The notes beneath the pieces were generated by a model. The model ran no database searches and was not told where the DNA came from. It was given only the letters and a program-made list of their open reading frames with translations. Made by a program: the position numbers and the translations under genes. Positions 27,893 to 35,089 of a stretch of 64,000 nt of DNA are shown here, piece after piece. Source of the stretch: Pseudomonas sp. N040. GTDB taxonomy: Bacteria; Pseudomonadota; Gammaproteobacteria; Pseudomonadales; Pseudomonadaceae. The DNA is taken from assembly GCF_015637705.1 (NCBI RefSeq), contig NZ_JADOBE010000009.1, positions 1 to 64,000 on the forward strand, given 5' to 3'. Positions within the stretch are counted from its first letter, which is position 1; every line of letters begins with the position of its first letter.

Positions 27893-28105
27893 TTACGCCA
27901 GGATTTGCACCTGATCAGCCTGCATGCCTTTCTGGCCCTGGACAGCGATGAAGCTGACTTTCTGGCCTTCTTTCAGGCTCTTGAAGCCATCGCTTTGAAT
28001 GGCGCGAAAGTGCACGAACAGATCCGGACCGCTTTCTGGAGTAATGAAACCAAAGCCCTTTTCATCGTTGAACCACTTGACGGTACCGTTTTGACGAGTC
28101 GACAT
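27893..28105 (-). CDS. Cold-shock protein (CspA family)
   Basis: A 70-residue single cold-shock domain: [18 protein letters not shown] with the RNP1 motif KGFGFI (16-21) and RNP2 LFVHF (29-33). It binds single-stranded RNA/DNA as an RNA chaperone. An AAGGA box precedes the ATG and a strong terminator follows. Only csp-like features are present, so the paralogue (CspA, CapB, CspD) is not assigned. The following ~340 bp up to the island holds its leader and promoter. Confidence 0.95.
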   Translation of the reverse strand: MSTRQNGTVKWFNDEKGFGFITPESGPDLFVHFRAIQSDGFKSLKEGQKVSFIAVQGQKGMQADQVQILA

Positions 28106-28445
28106 GTCTTAAATCCTTGAAACTTGAGTTAATGACAGCCTCTTGTCTCTAGAAAGCCAAGAGGGCTGGAACTGGTTGCAAAGATTAAGAGAACTCGAGC
28201 GGGATGTAGCGGATCTGGACGATCTACTGCACCAGGTCACGATTCAGCTGCGACCCATGCAAACACAGTTACAAAACAATAGCCTAAGTTTTTGGCATTT
28301 GCCAAGTCCCCAAAAGCGCATAAAAAACAAAGCGCGGGCAGCGGATTGCAGCGGCTGTGTGTGCGGATTGTTTTTGGCTTGACTGGCGTAGTTTGACTGC
28401 TGCGCGAGGCGAGCAATGCGCTGAAATTGCGCGAAGAGATGTAAA
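28106..28445 (-). other. Cold-shock gene leader/promoter region and left flank of the island
   Basis: About 340 bases of chromosome between the csp start and the island. CspA-type genes usually have long 5' leaders, so part of this is expected to be untranslated mRNA, but I cannot place a promoter with confidence. A plus-strand frame at 28143-28382 gives a helical 79-residue peptide with no convincing ribosome site; I do not call it a gene. Confidence 0.4.
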
Positions 28446-28467
28446 TGGTGCCCGGGGGAGACTCGAA
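28446..28467 (+). repeat. attL core: degenerate copy of tRNA-Leu 3' end
   Basis: Reads TGGTGCCC-GGGGG-AGACTCGAA, matching 53314-53336 except that one C is missing in the first C-run. It is the far junction of the island. The single missing base would spoil this copy as a tRNA acceptor/T-arm but not as a recombination core. Confidence 0.85.
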
Positions 28468-28519
28468 TCTAAGGCTGTAAGTACTGTAATGCATGGGTTT
28501 TTATTGATTCGATTCTTTC

Positions 28520-28537
28520 ATCTACTCACAAATCTAC
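28520..28537 (+). repeat. Integrase arm-type repeat, left end
   Basis: Contains CTACTCACAAATCTAC (28522-28537). A 15/16 match, CTACTCTCAAATCTAC, lies at 53181-53196 at the other end. Paired repeats inside both junctions of a tyrosine-integrase element are the arrangement of arm-type integrase or excisionase sites. Confidence 0.6.
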
Positions 28538-28700
28538 GCTCTTTTGCTTTTTCTGCTGCATTCGCCACCTCAGTTAATGCGGAGTGACCGGATAGGCATG
28601 GGGGTTGGGAATCAACGGGGGCAAAGAGCGCTGAAAAAGTCATGGGCATATTTTACTGGGGTTAAGTAGGATTAAGACCTATTTATTCGGGACGATCATC

Positions 28701-29020
28701 ATGCGTAGCACTCAACAATTCAACATCACTCAGCCTAATAGATGGCTGACGTGCTGAAGGCCAAGGTAGCTGCTGGTGAGTACGCCACTGAAAGGGAAGT
28801 GATTCGTGATGGGCTGAGAGTGATATTGGCTCGTGATCGCGCCTTGGAAAACTGGCTCGTTAGTCAAGTAGCACCGGCTTACGATGCCTTGAAGGCTAAC
28901 CCTTCGTGTGCATTGAGTGCCCATCAGGTGCGTGCACGGTTGTTGGCTGAGCACCAGAACGCCACTGCCGAAACGTGTCGGATGAACTTGCTGAGTAGAC
29001 ACCGTTGGCTGGAGGCCTGA
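28701..29020 (+). pseudogene. Frameshifted ParD-type antitoxin, no toxin partner
   Basis: The ATG at 28701 starts MRSTQQFNITQPN, the ParD ribbon-helix-helix N-terminus, but the frame then runs into a stop after a few codons. The rest of ParD continues in the +1-shifted frame from the ATG at 28742: MADVLKAKVAAGEYATEREV, then VIRDGLRVILARDRALENWL. A single missing base near 28738-28740 restores the join (expected PN-E/D-MADV). Without the N-terminal strand the DNA-binding RHH fold cannot form. The downstream ParE toxin normally following parD is absent. The C-terminal tail after AEHQNATAE also departs from the family. A remnant is the best reading, though a short protein from 28742 is possible. 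Confidence 0.75.
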
Positions 29021-29098
29021 GTGCTGTTTGATCTTCTTGAACACCCAGACTCGAATGCAAAAGTCCCACTCTACGAGGGTACCTTTTTCATTTCTTCA

Positions 29099-30247
29099 AT
29101 GGATAAGCTTTTTCAAGTCATCAATCTGACAGGTGGTGTAAAGCATCTGTACGAAAAAACCAGACCCGCCGGCACACTTACTTGGAAGACCCTCTACAAG
29201 CTTTCCAGCAGCGATTGCAGCAAGGATATGCTCCGGCCAACAACGATAACGAAACTTGAACGGTTGTTTGCTGGTAATCCTAGTGCCATCTCATCTATTA
29301 CAACTGTAATGGCCAAAGGGGCCCATTGGCCTGAGCATTCCCAATGGATGAGCTTGATCGATGGTGGATTGTTTGGCCATCCGGCGGCGCGGGGTTACTG
29401 GGTTAGTCGCCTTGATACCGTTTGGGAGCTTTTTTGCAATCAAATCCGGGCAGCTAAGAGTCCTGTTGAGCGCATTCGCATCTTTGCTGAGAGTTCACTT
29501 TCGAAAGACTTTGGGTGTGAGCTCACCCAGAAAAGGCTGATCCAGTTTCTCGAATCCAAACCAAGTACCGACAAGTTGCTAGCAAGCACCGCCCTTCGGC
29601 ATCACATGCGTGCTTGTGAAGTGACAACCATGCTCCGTTTTGGGGCCTGGCTTGTAGCAGATTGGGTGGATGCACACTGGGATGATGCCGTGAGGGTGGG
29701 TGACCAAGAGCGAATTTTTCTGCAGATACTTCTACCGAAGTTTGAATCAGAAACTTCAAGTTTCAGTTGTCCAGTTGGAGCTTGTATTGAGCAAATGGCC
29801 AAGGTTACTGACTGCCCTGATGGTAAAGCTTCGGCTTCTCATCTAGGCCAACTCTGGGCTGACTTTGAGTTTGATCAAAACATAGCCCAAGGCAGTCAGA
29901 ATACAGTCCAGTCAAAACAAAGGCTGATTCGATTATGGCTTGATGGTAATAAAGGAAGGCCCGATGCAAAGTCTGTTTTTTCACTCAGCAAAGCGGTCGT
30001 CTATTCAGTCTCAGGAGAGGCTGACTTTGATCATAGCGACCAGAACCCGACCACGTTTTTTTTAGGTTGCGGACTGATTTTTTCAGAAAGCTGCCGCTAC
30101 CTACTTAAAAAACTCATTAAAGAGCATTTTACGGCTGAAGAGATTGTCGCAATCTTCTCGACCTATGAGGATGAGTATAGGAAAGCGCGCTCCTCCTTCG
30201 GCAAGCCGCTATCAGCCAATGAAAATACCATTCCAGTTGAAAGCTGA
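29099..30247 (+). CDS. Unknown protein, 382 residues
   Basis: The open frame begins at 29021 directly after the parD remnant, but the first 26 residues look like read-through; the ATG at 29099 (MDKLFQVINLTGG) is the first plausible start, though without a strong ribosome site. The protein is soluble, Ser/Leu-rich, with no transmembrane segment and no motif I recognise. The N-terminal third (TLTWKTLYKLSSSDCSKDML, TTITKLERLFAGN) has the spacing of a helix-turn-helix-like or XRE-like region, an uncertain impression. It is transcribed toward two tiny ORFs. Its place at the island edge, with defence genes following, makes a defence or regulatory role possible, but none is shown. Confidence 0.6.
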   Translation: MDKLFQVINLTGGVKHLYEKTRPAGTLTWKTLYKLSSSDCSKDMLRPTTITKLERLFAGNPSAISSITTVMAKGAHWPEHSQWMSLIDGGLFGHPAARGYWVSRLDTVWELFCNQIRAAKSPVERIRIFAESSLSKDFGCELTQKRLIQFLESKPSTDKLLASTALRHHMRACEVTTMLRFGAWLVADWVDAHWDDAVRVGDQERIFLQILLPKFESETSSFSCPVGACIEQMAKVTDCPDGKASASHLGQLWADFEFDQNIAQGSQNTVQSKQRLIRLWLDGNKGRPDAKSVFSLSKAVVYSVSGEADFDHSDQNPTTFFLGCGLIFSESCRYLLKKLIKEHFTAEEIVAIFSTYEDEYRKARSSFGKPLSANENTIPVES

Positions 30248-30356
30248 TACCTCGAAAAGATTTTTCCGATTCAATTCCTCGAACAGAGAAGCCATCAGCT
30301 CAATCATTGGCGTCGTCAGGCAAATCCGCTGACACATACAGCCAATTTGGAGATTT

Positions 30357-30485
30357 ATGATGGCCAAGCATGATGACGACAATCGTAGCAATCAACTGAA
30401 CGACAACAACGATGCCTACTGGCAATCGCGTGGCGAGGATGAGCGTCCCGACGACTGGCAAGATCGCAACTCGGAGGATGAATAA
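30357..30485 (+). CDS. Tiny acidic, asparagine-rich protein
   Basis: 42 residues from ATG-ATG at 30357, with a GGAG box about 6 bases before. It is dominated by Asp, Asn, Glu and aromatic residues (NQLNDNNDAYWQSRGEDERP). It starts 109 bp after the preceding stop and ends 1 bp before the next tiny ORF, so the two are likely cotranslated. I recall similar tiny proteins near mobile elements but none with a known function. Confidence 0.55.
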   Translation: MMAKHDDDNRSNQLNDNNDAYWQSRGEDERPDDWQDRNSEDE

Positions 30486-30486
30486 T

Positions 30487-30639
30487 ATGACTTCTTCAAA
30501 GCGTCCTGCTGATGCTAGAGCAGACATTCAGAATGCTAACAAGGGCACGTCTGGCACCAATGCAACATACGATAAAGCCCAAGGGAATAGGGGTAAACAG
30601 CTCAATCCGAATCAAAGGGTAGGAAAGAAAACCTCTTAG
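30487..30639 (+). CDS. Tiny basic, asparagine-rich protein
   Basis: 50 residues: KRPADARADIQNANKGTSGT near the start and RGKQLNPNQRVGKKTS at the end. The GKQLNPN segment echoes the NQLNDNN of the preceding acidic ORF, suggesting related or interacting partners. It begins ATG one base after the upstream TAA. Low-complexity and probably disordered. Function unknown. Confidence 0.6.
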   Translation: MTSSKRPADARADIQNANKGTSGTNATYDKAQGNRGKQLNPNQRVGKKTS

Positions 30640-30723
30640 TTGTGCACTCGGGGCCAGTGCAAGGCTGGCCCCTTTTAATTACCAACATCCATTCGGTTGA
30701 TGTTGCGTACAACCGGTATGAAT

Positions 30724-31605
30724 CTAAAGGCTTTGATTCATTCCCTGAAGTCGCGCCATCACCTCTTCCTTGGCATGCAGGTGGTAAATCCAGTTTCTGT
30801 ACTTAGGGTTGTATTCACCCCCCAATTGATTTCGCCAAGATTTCAGCAGTTCAGTTATTTGAGGGTTGTATGACCAAGAGCGCACGGCTATTGAACCGCT
30901 TGGCAGAGTCCGGACTGAAACCCACATGCCCATGATGGTGAAGCGCTGCTCAGAAAATTTGGCCTCAGGCTGGAGCATTGGTTGTGATGGGCTTTCCGGG
31001 CTCTGCCAAGCTTGGCTCGTCGGCAAGAAGATTGCTGGTGGCTCTGGAAATATCCAGGCTTTGTTCTTGGTCTGCTTCAGGATGGCGTTCTTGACGGCCT
31101 CAGACGGTATAGCGTGCTGGGTAAATAGTTGCTCCCTGAGGTCGATTTCGATTGTTCGCGTGCCGGCCTGCTTAATCCGTTCAAGCTTTTCATCGCCGAT
31201 GAATGAAGTTACTGCGACTTCGATGAAGAGCTGAGAGCCATCCTTTAGCTGTGCTACTAAGTCTGGCTGGAACCCCCACTGCGGCACTTCTTCCTCGACA
31301 CCCTCGAAGTCCCACCAGCTTGTGGGGTCTGCGCTTGAGGGCACAATGCCTGGTTCTGGCGGTAACTGCAGCCCAAGCGCATCACGAATGACTTCCTTGG
31401 CGTAAAGATGCAAAAGGCTTTCACGTTGTATGAAGCAACTATCCTTGTTTGAGTGGTGAGCAAAGTGGTGCTCACGGATTAGACCTTTGCGGGCGATAAC
31501 AGGCTCGCCGCAGCTTGCGCAGTAACATTGACAAGCCAATCCGCGAGAGGCCTTGTCAATGGTGGTCAAGCGGCCATTGTGATCTAGTGCGATGAACATA
31601 CTCAT
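30724..31605 (-). CDS. CoiA-like zinc-finger/nuclease-domain protein
   Basis: 293 residues. The N-terminus has a rubredoxin-type knuckle CYCASCGEPV (C29, C32) followed by REHHFAHHS (about 44-52), the arrangement of the CoiA family N-terminal zinc region. A PD-(D/E)xK-like core follows: GFQPDLVAQLKDG then LFIEVAVT (about 115-140; Asp and E-x-A in place of E-x-K). The C-terminal third (about 230-293) is basic/aromatic and may bind nucleic acid. CoiA homologues were named from competence, but many island-borne relatives are candidate DNases. It is divergent from a membrane-protein gene with a long hairpin between. Activity unproven. Confidence 0.75.
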   Translation of the reverse strand: MSMFIALDHNGRLTTIDKASRGLACQCYCASCGEPVIARKGLIREHHFAHHSNKDSCFIQRESLLHLYAKEVIRDALGLQLPPEPGIVPSSADPTSWWDFEGVEEEVPQWGFQPDLVAQLKDGSQLFIEVAVTSFIGDEKLERIKQAGTRTIEIDLREQLFTQHAIPSEAVKNAILKQTKNKAWIFPEPPAIFLPTSQAWQSPESPSQPMLQPEAKFSEQRFTIMGMWVSVRTLPSGSIAVRSWSYNPQITELLKSWRNQLGGEYNPKYRNWIYHLHAKEEVMARLQGMNQSL

Positions 31606-31662
31606 GTGATAACCCTCTGGTTTGAAGACGGCTCAAAGAGTCATGATGTTTGCTGGCAGATA

Positions 31663-31698
31663 CCTCCCCCAAACCCTGCAGAAAGGGTTTGGGGGAGG
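31663..31698. other. 15-bp perfect hairpin between divergent genes
   Basis: CCTCCCCCAAACCCT-GCAGAA-AGGGTTTGGGGGAGG. It sits in the shared upstream region of the CoiA-like gene (starting at 31605, minus) and the membrane protein (starting near 31745, plus). Since both genes are transcribed away from it, it is not a 3' terminator for either. It could be a leader hairpin, an operator, or a terminator blocking antisense transcription. Confidence 0.8.
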
Positions 31699-31744
31699 TT
31701 TGAAATGGTCTGTAGCCCTTTATTTGCGGGCGTAAGGAGGTTTG

Positions 31745-32719
31745 GTGCTTGAAGTTATGCGTTGCCTTGCGAAGGAGCTAAATGCCATGCCGGCGGACTC
31801 CAAGGCACATCAAATTTTGAAATTTATGGTTGAAAGCAAGCTCATGGCGCTGGAGCAGGGGCGAGAGGAGCAGCTGTTCTTTGAGCGCCCCAAGCTACTG
31901 GTGGCCGTGGAAGGTAAGTTGCGCGCTGATGCTTTGGATCCTGCTAGGTGGCTTACTAATGGATTGCTTGAGCAGTTCCTGGACTCACGCAAAGTATCTT
32001 TGTTGGCACGGCTAAGAAATGCTGGGCTTAAGCACCGGCCTGTGATCGGTAGCAATGACTCTAAGGGTGGAAAAGGTATTCAGCGCACGTATTGGTTGGA
32101 TGTTGAGGCTATTCCGCCAGACGAACTGGGTGAGCAGGTACTTGATTTTGAACGCATCGAATATCGCCGGACTGAAGCGGGTGAGGTCAAACCGTCCTGG
32201 TTATTGCGAATGGTTTTTTCCAACGGAGAGTTGAAGAACCGTAGTGGCCGAGGGCTTTCATTGTTAATTCTTGTATTACTCGGTATGGCCTTTTGGGGGC
32301 TTTATCTGCTTGCGGGTTTTTGGCGAGTTTCGGGCCTGAGCGAGCCGATAACTTTACGTCAGCTGATTGAGATCGCATTTATTGCATTGTGTTCGTGGTT
32401 TGTATGGAAGAACTTTTTCCGGCCTTGGATTGAGTTGGTTGATCACCGCGTGGTTAAGGCACCCCAAACCATGCTGGCTTTTGGTGAGGATGAAGCAGAA
32501 ATTGAGATGCACTGTGACAGTGCGAAGAATCAATGGACCCGCTTTGTACGCTTCACTGGTGATTGCCCATTGTGCAGCGGAAGGGTGCTATTGATGCCTG
32601 GAAAGCCGGAGCACAGTCTTCCTTTGGTGGGACGTTGCAGTGAAAGCCCGCATGCGCACGTATTTAGTTTTGATCGGACTAGGTTGTCAGGTGTTTATGT
32701 AGGGCCTCGGAGTGAATAA
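31745..32719 (+). CDS. Unknown membrane protein with two central helices
   Basis: About 324 residues. Two hydrophobic helices lie near 175-196 (LSLLILVLLGMAFWGLYLLAG) and 209-225, with a soluble N-terminal domain (LARLRNAGLKHRPVIG, GKGIQRTYWLDVEAIP) and a C-terminal domain with a CPLCSGRV zinc-knuckle-like motif near 275. The start is uncertain: AGGAGG ends at 31740, followed by TTG at 31742, GTG at 31745 and ATG at 31757; GTG has the best spacing among near codons. The first helical segment may be a wHTH-like region. No family recognised. Confidence 0.65.
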   Translation: MLEVMRCLAKELNAMPADSKAHQILKFMVESKLMALEQGREEQLFFERPKLLVAVEGKLRADALDPARWLTNGLLEQFLDSRKVSLLARLRNAGLKHRPVIGSNDSKGGKGIQRTYWLDVEAIPPDELGEQVLDFERIEYRRTEAGEVKPSWLLRMVFSNGELKNRSGRGLSLLILVLLGMAFWGLYLLAGFWRVSGLSEPITLRQLIEIAFIALCSWFVWKNFFRPWIELVDHRVVKAPQTMLAFGEDEAEIEMHCDSAKNQWTRFVRFTGDCPLCSGRVLLMPGKPEHSLPLVGRCSESPHAHVFSFDRTRLSGVYVGPRSE

Positions 32720-32948
32720 TTTACTTGTCTGTGTGGGGGGATTGAGTTAGTCCATGGATAACACAGTAATTAGGCCGCTTAGGGTAGTTGACTCAATCGG
32801 TCGATGAGGCGCGTTAGAGCCTGTTTGAGGATTTTGTATGCTTAAGGCGAGGAAGCTCCCAAAGATTTTTTGCACCGAAAGCTTGGTAATTAATATATGA
32901 GGTCGCTGGCAGAAATAATGCTTAATTCAGCAGGTTGTCCTTCCTTTA

Positions 32949-33920
32949 TTAATTATTTTGCTGTGGCGATGGGGTGGGGTCTAGAATTTTAGAAATACCA
33001 TAAAGATATTTCGCGCATATTTTTGAAAAAAATGCTGGTGCAACGTGCTCAATATAAGACAAGTGGCCCCTTAATGTTGCCGTGTCTTCCTGCATTAACT
33101 TTCCTTTTTCAAAAAGAGAAAGCATTAATCTGATCTTGTCTTTATAGTCTCGCGTGATAGTAATGTGGCTATCTTGGCAAACCCTTAGGCCTGTTACAAT
33201 CGCACTTCCACCAGCGCGACTAGAGAAAATGGTTTTCTTTTCATTGATGAATATTCGAGGTGATAAATTTTTATTAACCATTATTTTAAATAAATTTAAA
33301 AACTCCAAGCATCCACCTTTCGTGTCAGTGGAGAATACGATATCGTCTGCATATCTTGTTATTATGCCTGCTCCCAGCTTAGCTTTATTGTCGTTAACTA
33401 AGCTTAGTAAGCGAGTATCAAAGTCGTACATGACTGCATTAGAAATGGCTGGCGAAGATATATATCCAATAGGTAACCGTCCCAATTTATCAAAGCACAC
33501 TCTTTTAATAAAAAACTGATCAGATTCACTTAATGATATGAGTGAATTTGATTTGTTATAAAATTTAATCGTTTTAAATAAATCATCTGCCTTAATTGAT
33601 TTAAAAAAATCTTTAAAGTCAACTCGAATAAAGTACTTGGACTTTCTATGCCGCTCTGCATTTGAGAGAATTGACTTTCCCCGCAAAAAAGCCATTGCAA
33701 TTTCGTGGTTGGCAAGCTGGTTAAATATGGTAAGAGTTAACCAGCGCTGAAGCGTTTCTAACTCGGCAGAAGGCCTGTGAATTATCCGGGTCTTGTTAGG
33801 GTCTCCTTTCTTCTTTATATGTATGATTTTTACGTTATTCGGGCCGCTATCAATAACGGATTTAATCCATTCTTCGGATACATAGCAATCTTTAGCGGCT
33901 AACTTAACAAGGTTAGACAT
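32949..33920 (-). CDS. Retron reverse transcriptase
   Basis: 323 residues with the palm and fingers of bacterial RTs. The catalytic YADD is at 190-193 (RYADDIVFS), and the first catalytic Asp is in VDFKDFF (101-106). The retron-specific NAxxH appears as NAERH (87-91) and the C-terminal VTGL at 242-245. The LPQG box reads LPIGYISSP (149-157), a Q-to-I change. No maturase or endonuclease domain is present. It overlaps the effector gene by 8 bp, in the order effector then RT, as in Eco1. The RT would copy the msd segment into multicopy single-stranded DNA primed from the branching G. Confidence 0.92.
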   Translation of the reverse strand: MSNLVKLAAKDCYVSEEWIKSVIDSGPNNVKIIHIKKKGDPNKTRIIHRPSAELETLQRWLTLTIFNQLANHEIAMAFLRGKSILSNAERHRKSKYFIRVDFKDFFKSIKADDLFKTIKFYNKSNSLISLSESDQFFIKRVCFDKLGRLPIGYISSPAISNAVMYDFDTRLLSLVNDNKAKLGAGIITRYADDIVFSTDTKGGCLEFLNLFKIMVNKNLSPRIFINEKKTIFSSRAGGSAIVTGLRVCQDSHITITRDYKDKIRLMLSLFEKGKLMQEDTATLRGHLSYIEHVAPAFFSKICAKYLYGISKILDPTPSPQQNN

Positions 33921-34833
33921 TTATAAGTCTTCCAGTGTTATGTCTCAAGTGGTGACTTCTAAACTGAGCTAACAGTTCATCTGCTACAGACCCAAATGCG
34001 ATGAATGGCTCTGGCGTGCTTGTGGTGTAGTAGTAAGTGTTGTCAATTTTTTTTGAGTCGATCAGGCTGGACGCGTGAAGAATTCCGCGCAGATCTTTAA
34101 GATCATCAAGATTTTCTTCATCGCCATATAGTTCTTTGTATATGTTTATAGTTTCGGGGTGCGAAATTGGCCCGCAAATATGAATAATATCATGTAAGAA
34201 AAAAAGTGAAATCTGCTCGGTGGTGTTCGGCTTGCAGGAATTTATATTAACCTTTCCTCTAGATATATTTTTCTTAAAATGCTTTATTATTCCGGGTAAG
34301 GTGCCGCCAATGGAATCAAGGTTATTTATCCCATTAGTGGCCATTGGATACCAGAGGATGCGTTCGTCACTACTGCTTTCTTTGATAGCCTGAATTGGTC
34401 CTAAATTTATAAACGATTTTGATTTTTTGAAATTTAAATCATTAATTACTAATAATTTTTTTCTAAATTCGTTGTGCGCAAATGCGCCAAGTTCGCAAAA
34501 TGCACTATTGCTTTCTAGAATAATTAATATCCAGTCAGCAATGTTTGATATTTTATGCTCTATGTCCAGTAGATTTTTTTCTTTTCCATGATTTGAAAGC
34601 TCTTCCATAACCTTTTCTGCATATATTATGCGTGTATGAGGGAGTTTTTCTTCAATTGTCTTCTTTAAGAATATTCTGCGCTCTGATGGAGTGTTTTCAG
34701 ATTTATTTGCGCCACATAAAAAAATGATGGAAATATCTTTTCTCACAAAGATATTTCCATCAATTAATTTTTGCTTGAATTTTTGGAATACGTGCCCAAT
34801 TTTGAACTGGGAATCGCTAATTTTAGCTTCCAA
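33913..34833 (-). CDS. Retron effector: nucleoside-deoxyribosyltransferase-like toxin (Eco1 type)
   Basis: 306 residues resembling the Eco1 (Ec86) effector as I remember it: IFLCG (37-41), SAFCELGAFAHN (110-121) with Glu114 as candidate catalytic residue, and SFINLGPIQAI (140-150). The C-terminal half (about 205-306) is helical and ends in a winged-helix-like region. The Eco1 type II-A system is a defence unit in which msDNA and RT hold the effector and phage triggers it. The start is a TTG with an AGG-TAGG ribosome site, which places about 37 residues before IFLCG, close to Eco1's N-terminus. It overlaps the RT by 8 bp. Confidence 0.85.
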   Translation of the reverse strand: MEAKISDSQFKIGHVFQKFKQKLIDGNIFVRKDISIIFLCGANKSENTPSERRIFLKKTIEEKLPHTRIIYAEKVMEELSNHGKEKNLLDIEHKISNIADWILIILESNSAFCELGAFAHNEFRKKLLVINDLNFKKSKSFINLGPIQAIKESSSDERILWYPMATNGINNLDSIGGTLPGIIKHFKKNISRGKVNINSCKPNTTEQISLFFLHDIIHICGPISHPETINIYKELYGDEENLDDLKDLRGILHASSLIDSKKIDNTYYYTTSTPEPFIAFGSVADELLAQFRSHHLRHNTGRLINV

Positions 34834-34835
34834 AG

Positions 34836-34985
34836 TGCCTACCTGACGCTGCGAGGGATTCGAATACGGAGATCAGCCGACGGGCTGGGATCCGTATTCG
34901 AATCCCTCGCCAGATCAGTAGAAATCCAAGGCGGGTAGTGGCTCACTATCCGATTCGGCTTACGCCGAATAATGCTAGGCAGAAT
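34836..34985 (-). ncRNA. Predicted retron msr-msd RNA
   Basis: Reading the minus strand from about 34985: a1 TGCCTA (34981-34976) followed by G34975 in the TAGC context, matching the branching-G setting of Ec86 (CTTAGC). Then come two msr hairpins: ATTCGGC/GCCGAAT (34970-34953, 4-base loop) and TAGTG/CACTA (34948-34936). The msd is a 20-bp perfect stem (34910-34891 with 34870-34851) with an inner 5-bp CAGCC/GGCTG stem. a2 TAGGCA at 34841-34836 pairs with a1 for 6 bp only, shorter than the 12 bp of Ec86. The borders are inferred; the pairing and hairpins are seen. Confidence 0.75.
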
Positions 34986-34987
34986 CA

Positions 34988-35015
34988 GTTTTAACCGTTG
35001 ACCCTTTAGTGTCAA
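34988..35015 (-). promoter_or_regulatory. Candidate retron promoter
   Basis: TTGACA (35015-35010), a 16-base spacer, and TAAAAC (34993-34988, 4/6 match to TATAAT). The start of transcription would fall at about 34985-34983, directly at the a1 segment. A consensus -35 in the position expected for a retron RNA supports it. Confidence 0.6.
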
Positions 35016-35089
35016 GTTGAAGGGGCGATTGCGCTAAAGCGTGGTCATCTTTACAGCACGATAGTTCGCGCCCCGGAGGATTTTGTAAC

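Noticed and set aside
28143..28382. 79-codon plus-strand gene upstream of the island
   Set aside because: No convincing ribosome site, non-ATG start, and it lies in the expected cold-shock leader region; helical composition alone is not enough.
34891..34910. tRNA-like 3' end in the retron hairpin (TTCGAATCCC)
   Set aside because: No acceptor, D- or anticodon arm follows, and the sequence is one arm of a perfect inverted repeat. Kept only as a note on the msd stem.
34851..34910. Terminal inverted repeats of an insertion sequence
   Set aside because: The arms are only 20 bases apart, with no transposase between them; they form a single hairpin in the position of a retron msd.
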